A stretch of 64,000 bases of DNA from Pseudomonas sp. Leaf58 (lineage in GTDB: Bacteria; Pseudomonadota; Gammaproteobacteria; Pseudomonadales; Pseudomonadaceae): positions 2,051,501-2,115,500 of the forward strand of contig NZ_CP032677.1 in assembly GCF_003627215.1 (NCBI RefSeq), given 5' to 3'. The first letter of the stretch is position 1; each line of letters starts with the position of its first letter. Of the stretch, positions 30,456 through 39,054 are shown piece after piece. The notes under the pieces were generated by a model, which was given only the letters and a program-made list of their open reading frames with translations, had not been told where the DNA came from and ran no database searches. Both the position numbers and the translations under genes were made by a program.

Positions 30456-32030
30456 TCATGTGCCGATAACAACTCGATTGCGCCCCTCCTGCTTGGCCCG
30501 GTACAGCGCCCGATCAGCCTCGCTCAATGCATCCCCCGGCTCGCTACCGGCCTGGCCATCCCAGCGCGCCACCCCCAGCGAAACCGTCACCGCCCCCACC
30601 GGTGCCACTGGCGTATCCTGCACCGTCACGCGTAGCCGTTCGGCTACCACTGTCGCCACCTCCAGGCTGGCCCCCGGCAGCAGCATCAGAAACTCCTCGC
30701 CGCCGGTGCGGCACAGCAGATCGCCCTCGCGGCAGCAGCGGCGCATCAACTCCGCCAGCCGGCGCAGTACCTGGTCCCCCACCTCGTGCCCATGGCTGTC
30801 GTTGACCCGCTTGAAATGGTCGATATCCACCACGATCGCTGCAAATGCCCGGCCCTCGGCTTCCAGCAGCGACAGGCCGAACTCCAGGCTGCGACGGTTG
30901 CCTAGGCCGGTCAGCGGGTCGGTCTGGGCGTCGCGGTTGAGCCGGCCAATGCGCTCCTGCAGCAAGTTGAGCCCGAACAACAAGGCGCGCTTGAGCTCGG
31001 CTGCCTCGAAGTACCAGGCCGGTACCCGACGCAGGCGCTCGGCAGTGCCGGCATGGTCCATCGAACGGGCGCCGGCGGCCAGCTGCCACAGCGGCCGGGC
31101 GATGGTCATGGCCAGCCACCACAGCAGCAGGCTGCCCACCAGAGCTAAAGGCACGGAGGTCCCCACCACGTTGAGAATCAAGCGGTTCAATGGCGCCACC
31201 GTCTGCGCCAGTGGCTGCTGCGCCACCACCCCCCAGCCGGCACTGCGCACGGTGGCGAAACCCGCAAGCATTTCCACCCCCTGGCTGTTCGTCACTTGGC
31301 GGGTCCCGCTGCCCAGTGTCGCCAGTTGGTCGATCAATGCATTGCCTTCGACCACGGTGCCCACCCGCTGGCTGTCAGGGTGGTACAGCAGGCGGCGGTT
31401 GCGGTCGACCACGTACAGGTAGGAACCGTCCTTGTAAAAATGCTCGCCCAGCAGGCTGTTGAGGATGTTGCGTTCGCGCAGATACAGGCTGCCGCCGACA
31501 TACCCCAAGTAGCGGCCGTTGCTGTCGAAAATGGGTTGCGACAGCGCCACTACCAGGTTGTTGGCCACCGACACGTAAGGCGTCGACACCAGCGGGCGAC
31601 GCTCGTGCAGCGCCTCCTGCACACCCGGTGAGTGCATGCGGCTGCCGACCAGGTGCCGCAGCGGGGCGGGGGAAATTGCCAGCAGCACGCCGTTGGCATC
31701 GAGCACGAAGGTAGAGTTGAAGGCCATGCTCTGGCTCAGGACGCGGTCGGTCTCCGCCTGCAGCGCCCCAGCGTCAGCCAGCTGCCGGCCCTGCATACCG
31801 GCGCTGAACGACAACTGTTGCTGGGCATTGCCGATAAAAGTCTCGGTAATGGTGGCCAGCTTCATCGCATACACCCGGTTGGCTTCCAAGGCGTGGTCGA
31901 TCAGCAACTGGCGCTGCACGCGGTAGCTGGCGAAATAGCTGGCGCACAGCATGACCAGGGCGGTAAGTGCGCAGAGCACCAGAATGAGTGTGCGTAAATC
32001 CAGGCGCAATCCGTGCTTGGCGTATGACAA
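30456..32030 (-). CDS. Membrane diguanylate cyclase (Cache-GGDEF)
   Basis: 524 residues. Transmembrane helix 1 is at about 14-34, a periplasmic dCache-like sensor spans about 40-280 (STPYVSVANNLVVALSQPIF and DGSYLYVVDRNRRLLYHP are typical), transmembrane helix 2 is at about 288-308, a short linker follows, and the GGDEF domain begins at TDPLTGLGNRR. The active-site motif is GGEEF at 443-447, so synthesis of c-di-GMP from two GTP is expected. An RxxD inhibitory site is not obvious. The signal bound by the Cache domain is unknown. The gene has no downstream partner except ParA. Confidence 0.92.
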   Translation of the reverse strand: MSYAKHGLRLDLRTLILVLCALTALVMLCASYFASYRVQRQLLIDHALEANRVYAMKLATITETFIGNAQQQLSFSAGMQGRQLADAGALQAETDRVLSQSMAFNSTFVLDANGVLLAISPAPLRHLVGSRMHSPGVQEALHERRPLVSTPYVSVANNLVVALSQPIFDSNGRYLGYVGGSLYLRERNILNSLLGEHFYKDGSYLYVVDRNRRLLYHPDSQRVGTVVEGNALIDQLATLGSGTRQVTNSQGVEMLAGFATVRSAGWGVVAQQPLAQTVAPLNRLILNVVGTSVPLALVGSLLLWWLAMTIARPLWQLAAGARSMDHAGTAERLRRVPAWYFEAAELKRALLFGLNLLQERIGRLNRDAQTDPLTGLGNRRSLEFGLSLLEAEGRAFAAIVVDIDHFKRVNDSHGHEVGDQVLRRLAELMRRCCREGDLLCRTGGEEFLMLLPGASLEVATVVAERLRVTVQDTPVAPVGAVTVSLGVARWDGQAGSEPGDALSEADRALYRAKQEGRNRVVIGT

Positions 32031-32105
32031 TCCTGACCTCGGGGGAACGAAAACAGCAACGAAATGGGGACCACCTTACGCGCTATGGGCGCCGCGGGGA
32101 ATCGT

Positions 32106-32585
32106 TCAGGAGCCTGCTTTTTCCAGCGCGTCCAGTTCGTCTTCCACCTCCTGCATGCGCCGTTCGACCAAGGCCTGCACCTTCACGTCGCGAGCAGTCT
32201 CGCGCATCAGCGCGGTAAGCTTCTCGCTCAGGCGCCTGCCGGCTTCGGTGTCCTCCAGGGCGCGGGCCTTGGCCGGGTCCTGGGTGGCCTCGACGATGGT
32301 GGCGAACTCGGCGTCGCTGAAGTTCTTGTCGCTATACAGCCGGAACAGGTCCTGGCGCTGGTCCTCGACGGTCAAGTGCTTGCGCAGTACATCCTGGATG
32401 GTCGCTGGCGACAGCTGCGGGTGCGTGCGACCGAGCAGTGCGGCCATGCGTTCGATGTTATGCATGTAGGCATCTTGCAGCGGCAACTGGGCGAGGATCT
32501 GCTCCTCACGGGAGGGTTTCTGCTCGCAGGCAGCGAGGACGGCAACCAACAACAAGGGCAACAGCAACTTCTGGAAGCAAGGCAT
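32106..32585 (-). CDS. Hypothetical lipoprotein
   Basis: 159 residues. A hydrophobic signal sequence ends in a lipobox (VLAAC) at Cys20, so it is probably a membrane-anchored lipoprotein; Glu at +2 and Gln at +3 do not suggest inner-membrane retention. The rest is charged and helical (EEQILAQLPLQDAYMHN, ERRMQEVEDELDALEKAGS). I do not recognise the family. It stands alone upstream of the diguanylate cyclase gene on the same strand with a 75-base gap, so it may be the first gene of that unit. Confidence 0.7.
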   Translation of the reverse strand: MPCFQKLLLPLLLVAVLAACEQKPSREEQILAQLPLQDAYMHNIERMAALLGRTHPQLSPATIQDVLRKHLTVEDQRQDLFRLYSDKNFSDAEFATIVEATQDPAKARALEDTEAGRRLSEKLTALMRETARDVKVQALVERRMQEVEDELDALEKAGS

Positions 32586-32832
32586 GGCGGGGCCTGGTCG
32601 GGCAGTCTAGTGGGCAGATTATAGCGGTGTCACCCCGGTCACGACGACCCCTGTGATTTTGCCTGGAGGCGCACGACAACGGGCAACGGGGGTGGTTGAC
32701 TAGCGGCGCTTAGGTCAGAAACAGCCTACAACGGTGCTGCGAAGGTGATCGACGCGTTCATTTAAAAAAACACCCGACTTGCTTACTTTCCCAGGTGCAC
32801 GGATTTTTCAACGCACCCAAGGGAGATTCACG

Positions 32833-33156
32833 ATGCCGTACATGGCCCTGTACAAACTCAAACTACTGGACGAGTTCGAAGACCGCAGAGACCTGTGGAC
32901 CTTCGGTGATTTCGAGAGCAGGTTGATGGACCTCTGGCGTGGGGCGACTTATCACGACGCCAAAAGCATCATCATTGCGGCGCACAAAGAGCGGCGTTGG
33001 CCCAGGACGGTGAAGCGCTATCTGCTGACTAATTACCAGGCGTTTGGCAATGTCAGCTCGGAGCTCGAGCAGGTATTCGCCGAGGTGGTGGCGGCGATGA
33101 GTGTGCAGGAGCGGGCGGAGTGGGGCTTACACCCTGTTGGCAGTTCGGTTGCCTGA
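32833..33156 (+). CDS. Hypothetical protein, 107 aa
   Basis: ATG 32833 has GGGAGA six bases upstream, so the shorter reading is preferred. The product is soluble, rich in aromatic and charged residues (LWTFGDFESRLMDLWRGATY, KERRWPRTVKRYLLTNYQAF), without signal peptide or cysteine. No family is recognised. It is flanked by the lipoprotein gene (divergent) and the OprD gene (convergent). The 247 bases upstream hold no gene and probably contain both promoters. Confidence 0.6.
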   Translation: MPYMALYKLKLLDEFEDRRDLWTFGDFESRLMDLWRGATYHDAKSIIIAAHKERRWPRTVKRYLLTNYQAFGNVSSELEQVFAEVVAAMSVQERAEWGLHPVGSSVA

Positions 33157-33166
33157 TCGGTTTTTT

Positions 33167-33185
33167 GGGGCTGCAAAGCAGCCCC
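33167..33185. terminator. Hairpin between convergent genes
   Basis: GGGGCTGC-AAA-GCAGCCCC. The T-run lies on the 5' side on the plus strand, so it is not a classical intrinsic terminator in either direction. Confidence 0.45.
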
Positions 33186-33204
33186 ATTCAGGCAAGGCGA
33201 AATA

Positions 33205-34548
33205 TCAGAACCCGCCCGCCAACGGCCATTCCACCGCCAACCGAATCTGGTCCCCATCCAACTCCGCTTGCGCCGTATTCCCCCGATGCACGTTATGCCG
33301 CAGCGAAAACGCGGTGCCCTTGGCTTTGCCACTTTGCACCACATACCGCGCCTCCAGGTCACGCTCCCAATGTTTGCCGCCCTTGCCATAACCCAGGTAC
33401 GCATAGCCGCCGTTGGGGTCGACATGCGTGCCGTCGATGGCAAACCCGCGCACGTACAACGCTGTCAGGTTCAACCCCGGTACCCCATAGGCGCCCATGT
33501 CCAGGTCATAGCGTGCTTGCCACGACTTCTCGTTGGGCGCGTTGAAGTCCGACATTTGCACCGCGTTGGCAATGTAGATCGCCCCCCGCGACACGTAGTC
33601 GAAGGGTGTGTTGCCGTCTACCTGCTGCCAGCCCAGGCTGAAACCGTGCGGCCCCAGGTTGTAGCGGGAGACCAGGCTCCATGTGGTGTTGTCGATGCGC
33701 CCGGACAGTGCCTTGCCGGTGTCGGTAGTGCGGTACAGGTTGAGGTCCAGGCTGAGGCTGCGATGGTCATCCAGGGCATGGCTGAGGGTGCTGCCCAAGT
33801 AGTGCTGGTTCCAGCTGTCCTGATAGCGTGACGTGTACAGGCTGGTGCTGAAGGTGGCGTTGGGGTTCCACACGGCGCCAGCAAGGTCGAAACTGTTGCC
33901 CTGGCGGCCGTTGGAGTAGTTCACCACGAAGCCTTGGTCGTGGCTGGAAGCATTGCGGTCGGTATCCTCGTTGAAGTGCCCGGCCACCAGTTTGAGCGGG
34001 TCGCGTTCGTTGCTGGTGAGAAGCAGACCAGTAGCGGTTTCGGGTAGCAGGCGGCTGTCGGAGGCGCTGAACACTGGCGTTTTGACCCGTTGCTCACCGT
34101 AGGACAGCACGGTATTGGCCACGCGCAGTTTCACCGCCGCGCCGCCCCGGCTGTATTCATTTTCAGGGTGCCCATGGTTATCGACCGCGAGCAGGCGCGC
34201 CTTGCCCGCGCGCCCGCCGCCACTGTTGAGCTGCACACCGAGGTAGGCGTGGGCATCCACCCCGACACCAACCAGGCCTTGGCTGAAGCCGGACTGGAAG
34301 CTGCCCATCAAGCCATAGGCCCATTCCTCGGCCTTGCCGCTGCGCTCGTTGCGTGGCTTGTAGGCATTGCGCGCGGCGCTGTTGCGCCCGCCATGCTTGT
34401 AGTCGCGTTGGTCGAACACGCTGCGGTTGAGCAGGCTCCAGCTGCCATCCTCGACAACGCCCTGGCTGCGCGATTGAGCGGAGCCTGCCAGTGCGGCTGG
34501 GGCAAGCAGGGCGCTGGCGAGCAGCAGGGCGACGGGGCGCAACAGCAT
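33205..34548 (-). CDS. OprD-family porin in a cobalamin-riboswitch operon
   Basis: 447 residues from ATG 34548 (MLLRPVALLLASALLAPAALA, a signal peptide). The OprD pattern is clear: SRSQGVVEDGSWSLLNRSVF, then YGLMGSFQSGFSQGLVGVG, SPVFSASD-like loop, LLLTSNERDPLKLVAGHF, LDLNLYRTTDTGKAL, and a C-terminal strand ending in Phe. These 18-stranded barrels take up small carboxylates or basic amino acids. It starts 16 bases after the ATPase gene, so it is the fourth gene of a riboswitch-controlled transport operon. An OprD porin within a corrinoid regulon is unusual; it may pass a small corrinoid precursor or a side-chain component rather than B12, which is normally TonB-dependent. That is inference. 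Confidence 0.9.
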   Translation of the reverse strand: MLLRPVALLLASALLAPAALAGSAQSRSQGVVEDGSWSLLNRSVFDQRDYKHGGRNSAARNAYKPRNERSGKAEEWAYGLMGSFQSGFSQGLVGVGVDAHAYLGVQLNSGGGRAGKARLLAVDNHGHPENEYSRGGAAVKLRVANTVLSYGEQRVKTPVFSASDSRLLPETATGLLLTSNERDPLKLVAGHFNEDTDRNASSHDQGFVVNYSNGRQGNSFDLAGAVWNPNATFSTSLYTSRYQDSWNQHYLGSTLSHALDDHRSLSLDLNLYRTTDTGKALSGRIDNTTWSLVSRYNLGPHGFSLGWQQVDGNTPFDYVSRGAIYIANAVQMSDFNAPNEKSWQARYDLDMGAYGVPGLNLTALYVRGFAIDGTHVDPNGGYAYLGYGKGGKHWERDLEARYVVQSGKAKGTAFSLRHNVHRGNTAQAELDGDQIRLAVEWPLAGGF

Positions 34549-34564
34549 GGGGGGAACGTCCTGT

Positions 34565-35353
34565 TCAGAGGGCGCGAAAACGCAGGATGCGCGCGCCGTC
34601 GAAGGGGTCGGTAAGGTAGTGGGCGTGCACGCCAAAGGTCGTTAACAGGCGCTCGGGTGTGAGCACCTCCAACGGTTTGCCGAGAGCGACCAGGCAGCCT
34701 TTGTCGAGCACCGCGACACGGTCGCAGGTAAGCGCCTGGTTGAGGTCGTGCAGGGCTACCAGGGTGGTTATCGACAAGGCTTGCACCTGTTGCAGCAGGC
34801 TCAATTGGTGCTGGATGTCCAGGTGGTTGGTCGGCTCGTCCAGCAGCAGCACCTGCGGCCGCTGCGCCAGCGCCCTTGCGATGTGTACGCGCTGGCGCTC
34901 GCCACCGGACAACGCCCCCCACAGGCGCGTGCGCAGGTGCAGGGCGTCAAGGTCGGCCAAGGCCTGCTCGACGATGGCGTGGTCCTCCCGGGAGAACGGT
35001 GCCAGCGCCGACAACCAAGGGGTGCGGCCCAAGGCAACAGCGTCGAAAACGCTGATCGCATCGAGGGTGTCGGCCTGCTGTTCGACCAGTGCCAAGGCCT
35101 GGGCGATACGGCGGCGGGGCAACTGTGCCAGCGCTTCGCCAAGCAGCTGCACGCTGCCGCTGCCTGGCTTGCGCAGCCCGGCCAGCACCTTTAGCAGCGA
35201 TGACTTGCCGGAGCCGTTGGGGCCGACGATGCCCAGGGTTTCGCCAGCGACAACGCGCAGCTCGATAGCCTGGAGCACCGCATTACCGGCCAAGTGCAAG
35301 CTCAGCCCCTGGCAGCTCAGGGGCGCAATAGGGACAGCCGGCATGGCGGTCAT
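34565..35353 (-). CDS. FecCD-type ABC transporter ATPase (cobalamin/iron class)
   Basis: 262 residues. Walker A GPNGSGKSS, Q-loop, the ABC signature LSGGERQRVHIARALAQ, Walker B VLLLDEPTNHLD and the switch His (VALHDLNQAL) are all present. It is of the BtuD/FecE class that energises uptake of B12 and ferric chelates. Its start overlaps the permease stop by four bases (ATGA). It is under the upstream cobalamin riboswitch, which favours a corrinoid substrate. The symbol btuD is probable but the substrate is not shown, so none is given. Confidence 0.92.
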   Translation of the reverse strand: MTAMPAVPIAPLSCQGLSLHLAGNAVLQAIELRVVAGETLGIVGPNGSGKSSLLKVLAGLRKPGSGSVQLLGEALAQLPRRRIAQALALVEQQADTLDAISVFDAVALGRTPWLSALAPFSREDHAIVEQALADLDALHLRTRLWGALSGGERQRVHIARALAQRPQVLLLDEPTNHLDIQHQLSLLQQVQALSITTLVALHDLNQALTCDRVAVLDKGCLVALGKPLEVLTPERLLTTFGVHAHYLTDPFDGARILRFRAL

Positions 35354-36369
35354 GGCTGCCTCCGGCGGCTGATCAGAATCAGCGCGAAGACCGGTGCGCC
35401 GAGCAGCGCGGTGACCACACCCACGGGGATCACCTGGCCGCAGATCAGGGTGCGCGACAGAATATCGGCGGCGATCAGGAACAGTGCGCCGCCCAGCGCG
35501 CTGGCGGGCAGCAGTCGGCTATGCCCGGGGCCAAGCAGCAGGCGCAGGGCATGGGGGATCACCAGCCCGACAAAACCGATGGCACCGACGATGGACACCA
35601 TCACCGCCGTTACCAGCGCCGCGCAACTGATCAGCAGCAACTGGGTGCGCCGGACTGGGATGCCCAGCGACGCTGCCGAATCGGCACCGAAGGTGAACGC
35701 ATCCAGCGCGCGGCGATGCCACCAGCACACCACCAGCCCGCACAGTGCCACTGGCACGGCCAGCCACACCGAAGGCCAACGCACGCCACTGAGGTTGCCC
35801 AGCAGCCAGAACAGGATGCCGCGTGCCTGCTCGGCGGTGGCCGACTTGGTGATGAGAAACGCGGTGAGGGCATTGAACAGTTGCGAACCGGCGATACCGG
35901 CGAGGATCACTTGGGCATTGTTGCTGCTGGGACCGGCCGCGCGGGCCAGCACCAGCACCAGGGCGAACGCCGCCAAGGCACCGAGGAAGGCGCCGCCAGA
36001 CATACTCAGCGCCAGGCTGCCCACGCCCAGCAGGCCGACCAGCACTGCCCCGGTCGAGGCGCCGGCCGACAACCCCAGCAGGTAAGGATCGGCCAGTGGG
36101 TTGCGCAGCAGCGCCTGGAGGATCACACCGCAGGTGGCCAAGCCGGCGCCGCAGGCTGCGGCGACCAAGCTGCGCGTTAGGCGGTAGTTCCAGACGATGC
36201 CGGCGTCGAGCGGGTCGACCTCGTAGCCCGCCTGCCACAGGTGGTTGGCCAGCACTTGGCCGACCACGCTGGGCGACAGGTTGCTCTCGCCAATGGCGGT
36301 ACCGGCCAGTAGGGCCATTAACAGGGCCGCCAGGGCAACCGCGATGCAGGGTAACAGGCGCATTTTCAC
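35350..36369 (-). CDS. FecCD-type ABC transporter permease
   Basis: 339 residues with about ten hydrophobic helices and the FecCD/BtuC signatures NYRLTRSLVAAACGAGLATCG, LLRNPLADPYLLGLSAGAS and GAIGFVGLVIPHALRLL. It forms the inner-membrane channel for the binding protein and the ATPase. It overlaps both the upstream and downstream genes by four bases, a tight operon. The substrate is probably a corrinoid by virtue of the riboswitch. Confidence 0.93.
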   Translation of the reverse strand: MKMRLLPCIAVALAALLMALLAGTAIGESNLSPSVVGQVLANHLWQAGYEVDPLDAGIVWNYRLTRSLVAAACGAGLATCGVILQALLRNPLADPYLLGLSAGASTGAVLVGLLGVGSLALSMSGGAFLGALAAFALVLVLARAAGPSSNNAQVILAGIAGSQLFNALTAFLITKSATAEQARGILFWLLGNLSGVRWPSVWLAVPVALCGLVVCWWHRRALDAFTFGADSAASLGIPVRRTQLLLISCAALVTAVMVSIVGAIGFVGLVIPHALRLLLGPGHSRLLPASALGGALFLIAADILSRTLICGQVIPVGVVTALLGAPVFALILISRRRQP

Positions 36370-37376
36370 GGGGTTGCTTTACTGCTGGCGAAGGCGGCGG
36401 ACAAGGTCTGCAGGCCGCTGAACAGGCGAATGCCGGCCTGCATGGCGTCGGCGTCGAGGATGATGATGCGGTCGTGCTTCACCGCGTCCATGTTGCGGGT
36501 GACCGGGTCGCTGCGCAGGAATGCCAGCTTGTTCTGGTAATCATCGGCAGGATAGCGGCGGCGGTCCATGCGGGCGATGATCAGCCAGGTGGGGTTGGCC
36601 TTGGCCAGGGTTTCCCAGCCTACGGTCGGCCACTCTTCGCTGGACGCGACCACGTTGCGCACACCGAGGGTGCGCAACATGAAGTCGGCCACCCCTTGGC
36701 GGCCTGCGACGTAAGGGTCGATGTGCAGGTCGGCGCTGGAGAACCAGAACAGCGCCGTGGTGGCGGACAGGTCCGTGCCGGCCAGCTGTGCCTTGGCGCT
36801 GTCCAGGCGGCCCTTCAGCTCGGCGTTGAGGGCTATGCCGCGCGCCTGTACGTCAAAAATTTCTGCCAGCTGGCTGACACTCTTGTAGATGCTGCTTACC
36901 TGGAACGCCTGCAGGCGGGTACCGTCGGCGCCGACCAGATTGTCCTTGCCTTCGCAGTCCGATGGTAGCAAGTAGGTGGGGATGTTCAGTTCGTCGAACT
37001 GCTCGCGGGTGCCGACCGCGCCTTGAGCACCGACCATCCATTCAAACTGCACCGTCACCAGCTGCGGGCGCTTGCCTAGCACTGCCTCGAAGCTGGGCTC
37101 ATTGTCGGCCAGGCGCGGCACCTTGGCGTTCTGCGCCTGGTATTCGGGCAGCACGTTGTTGAACCACAGCGAGGTGCCCGCCAGCTTGTCACCCAGGCCC
37201 AGTGTATAGAGTATCTCGGTACCTGCCTGGCCAATGGTAACGGCGCGTTCCGGTGCTTGGGCGAAGGTTTGCGGCTTGCCGCAGTTGTCGACCGTCAGCG
37301 GGTAATGGGTGGCAGCAGCCTGGGCAAGGCCACTGAGGCCGAGGCCGGCGAGCAGGGTGGCGAAACGGCGCAGCAT
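36366..37376 (-). CDS. FecB/BtuF-like periplasmic binding protein
   Basis: 336 residues. A signal peptide (LRRFATLLAGLGLSGLAQA) precedes a two-lobe binding protein with long inter-domain helix: VTIGQAGTEILYTLGLGDK, LVTVQFEWMVGAQG, YLLPSDCEGKDN, and ANPTWLIIARMDRRRYP in the second lobe. It is of the class III binding-protein family that serves B12 and siderophores. It is the first gene after the cobalamin riboswitch, with AGGAG in its leader. Ligand assignment to corrinoid rests on the riboswitch, not on binding residues. Confidence 0.88.
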   Translation of the reverse strand: MLRRFATLLAGLGLSGLAQAAATHYPLTVDNCGKPQTFAQAPERAVTIGQAGTEILYTLGLGDKLAGTSLWFNNVLPEYQAQNAKVPRLADNEPSFEAVLGKRPQLVTVQFEWMVGAQGAVGTREQFDELNIPTYLLPSDCEGKDNLVGADGTRLQAFQVSSIYKSVSQLAEIFDVQARGIALNAELKGRLDSAKAQLAGTDLSATTALFWFSSADLHIDPYVAGRQGVADFMLRTLGVRNVVASSEEWPTVGWETLAKANPTWLIIARMDRRRYPADDYQNKLAFLRSDPVTRNMDAVKHDRIIILDADAMQAGIRLFSGLQTLSAAFASSKATP

Positions 37377-37500
37377 GCTGGGCGATCTCCTATCGGACAG
37401 TTCTGGTCAGGAACGCACGGACAGGCACCGCCGAACCCCCGCTGGCCGCAGGAGCAACGCTGATGGCCAATCCCGGACACCCCGCCGGTTGGTGAATGTG

Positions 37501-37668
37501 GGCCGGCAGGTCTCCTGACTGGTGCGTCATGGCCTGGCTCCGGCCTTCCCGAGTGAGTAACCCAGTGGCATCGATGGAGCAGGCTCAGCACCTACAGTTG
37601 CGGGGGCAGTTCCATTTGGCCCATTTGGGCGGGCCTGGGATTCCCTATTAATTCCGTGGCGGAAACCG
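37501..37668 (-). promoter_or_regulatory. Cobalamin riboswitch controlling the binding protein-ABC-porin operon
   Basis: Read on the minus strand it shows the canonical cobalamin-element blocks in order: an AATAGGGAATCCC start, GGAACTGCCCCCGCAACTGT (the conserved core), GCCACTGGG, CGGGAAGGCC, and the terminal B12 box AGTCAGGAGACCTGCC. It ends about 125 bases before the binding-protein ATG. Adenosylcobalamin binding is expected to shut off expression. Whether it acts by a terminator or by SD sequestration is not clear. Confidence 0.95.
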
Positions 37669-37713
37669 GCGGCGGGCATGGTAGACCATCGCGCCGCCGG
37701 GTGAAAACGCTTT

Positions 37714-38880
37714 TCAGAAGTACTTCAGCCAGGTGATGTCGCGCCGCCGCGCCTTCAGGCGGGCGAACCCACGCACCGGCAGGTACAGCGTAACTGCCAG
37801 CAGCACCGCCCCCAGCCACACGGCGCTGATGCCCTCGAAGCCAAAATAGTCGCCATGGTTGTGGCCAAACAGCGCTACGCAGGCCAGGTACAGCAGCTTC
37901 AGCACGTACAGGTGCAACAGGTAGAAGAACATCGGTGCTGCGCCGAACACGGCCAGGGCAGCGAGCCAGCGCGTCGGGCCCGCACGCTCGAAGGCGCGCA
38001 GCAACAGCAGGCCGCAGCCCAGGGTCAGGGCCAGGAACAGCAGCGATGGCGGGTACTTGGTGATGTTGAAGACGCTCATCAAGGTGTGCGTGAAGGTTGC
38101 ATAACCGCTCCACGGCGCCTCGCCATAGCCATTGAGCATGCGTAGCACGGCAAAGCCTAGCAGCGCGATCAACCCGGCCTGCAGCAAGCGCTGCTGGCGC
38201 TGGCCAGCCTCGCGGCCACGGGCGAACCACGGGCCCAGGCCGTAGCCCAGGGCGATGACGCCGATCCACGGCAGCACCGGGTAAGAGGTGCGCAGCCGCA
38301 GGTTTTCGGAAAGCTCCAGCCAGCCGCGGTCATGCAGGATCGCCCATGGCACGTGCAGTGCCGATTCCACACCGAAGTGCAGGCCATCCAGCAGGTTGTG
38401 GCCGGCGACGATGACCGCGCCCAGCGTGATCAGAGCGGCACGTGGCAGCCACACCATCAGCGACAGGGCGATCATGCTGACGCCGATGGCCCAGATCACT
38501 TGCAGGTAGATGACGCTGGGCGGCAGTTGGAAGGTCCAGGCGAAGTTGACCAGGGTAAATTCCAGCACTACCAGGAACAGCCCGCGCTTGAACAGAAAGG
38601 CCGAGACATCGCCGCGGCCCTGGTGCTTCTCGCCGTACAGCCAGGCCGACAGGCCAGTCAGCAGGACGAACACCGGCGCGCACAGGTGGGCCAGGGTACG
38701 GCTGAAGAACAGCGAGGGCTCGGTGGTATCGATGGCCATCGGGTCGCTGACCTGGCGGTGCAGGAAGAAGGTTTCGCGGACGTGGTCCAACAGCATGAAC
38801 AGGATTACCAGGCCGCGCAGGGCATCGATGCTCTGCAGGCGCTGGGTGAGCAGGGTGGGGGTTGCGCTGGCGCTTGTCAT
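37714..38880 (-). CDS. DUF1624/HGSNAT-like multi-pass membrane protein
   Basis: 388 residues with around ten to eleven transmembrane helices. The N-terminal motif RLQSIDALRGLVILFMLLDHVRE is typical of the heparan-alpha-glucosaminide N-acetyltransferase-like catalytic domain family (DUF1624), in which the conserved Asp and His in the first helix are functional. The bacterial role may be acylation of a surface glycan or amino sugar. It lies upstream of the riboswitch on the same strand with no obvious operon partner, ends 45 bases before the riboswitch, and is not part of that regulon. Confidence 0.85.
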   Translation of the reverse strand: MTSASATPTLLTQRLQSIDALRGLVILFMLLDHVRETFFLHRQVSDPMAIDTTEPSLFFSRTLAHLCAPVFVLLTGLSAWLYGEKHQGRGDVSAFLFKRGLFLVVLEFTLVNFAWTFQLPPSVIYLQVIWAIGVSMIALSLMVWLPRAALITLGAVIVAGHNLLDGLHFGVESALHVPWAILHDRGWLELSENLRLRTSYPVLPWIGVIALGYGLGPWFARGREAGQRQQRLLQAGLIALLGFAVLRMLNGYGEAPWSGYATFTHTLMSVFNITKYPPSLLFLALTLGCGLLLLRAFERAGPTRWLAALAVFGAAPMFFYLLHLYVLKLLYLACVALFGHNHGDYFGFEGISAVWLGAVLLAVTLYLPVRGFARLKARRRDITWLKYF

Positions 38881-38952
38881 GGAAGGTCGCTGGTGGGAAT
38901 GGATGTCAAATGAAACGTTATCTTATAACTAAATTGGGGTGGGTTGGTAGCG

Positions 38953-39047
38953 CTTTGTGCTGGCTTCTTCGCGGGCAAGCCCGCGCCTACAGGGAAGGTG
39001 TAAATCCTGTCGGAGCGGGTTTACCCGCGAATGGGCCGCCACAGGCA
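38953..39047. repeat. Pair of inverted REP elements
   Basis: TGGCTTCTTCGCGGGCAAGC followed by the inverted GCGGGTTTACCCGCGAATGG, between the DUF1624 gene and the TonB receptor stop. P. putida-type BIME. Confidence 0.72.
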
Positions 39048-39054
39048 GCTCAGA

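Noticed and set aside
33167..33185. Intrinsic terminator between the 107-aa gene and oprD
   Set aside because: The hairpin is good, but the T-run is on the wrong side for both strands, so it is listed only as a hairpin.
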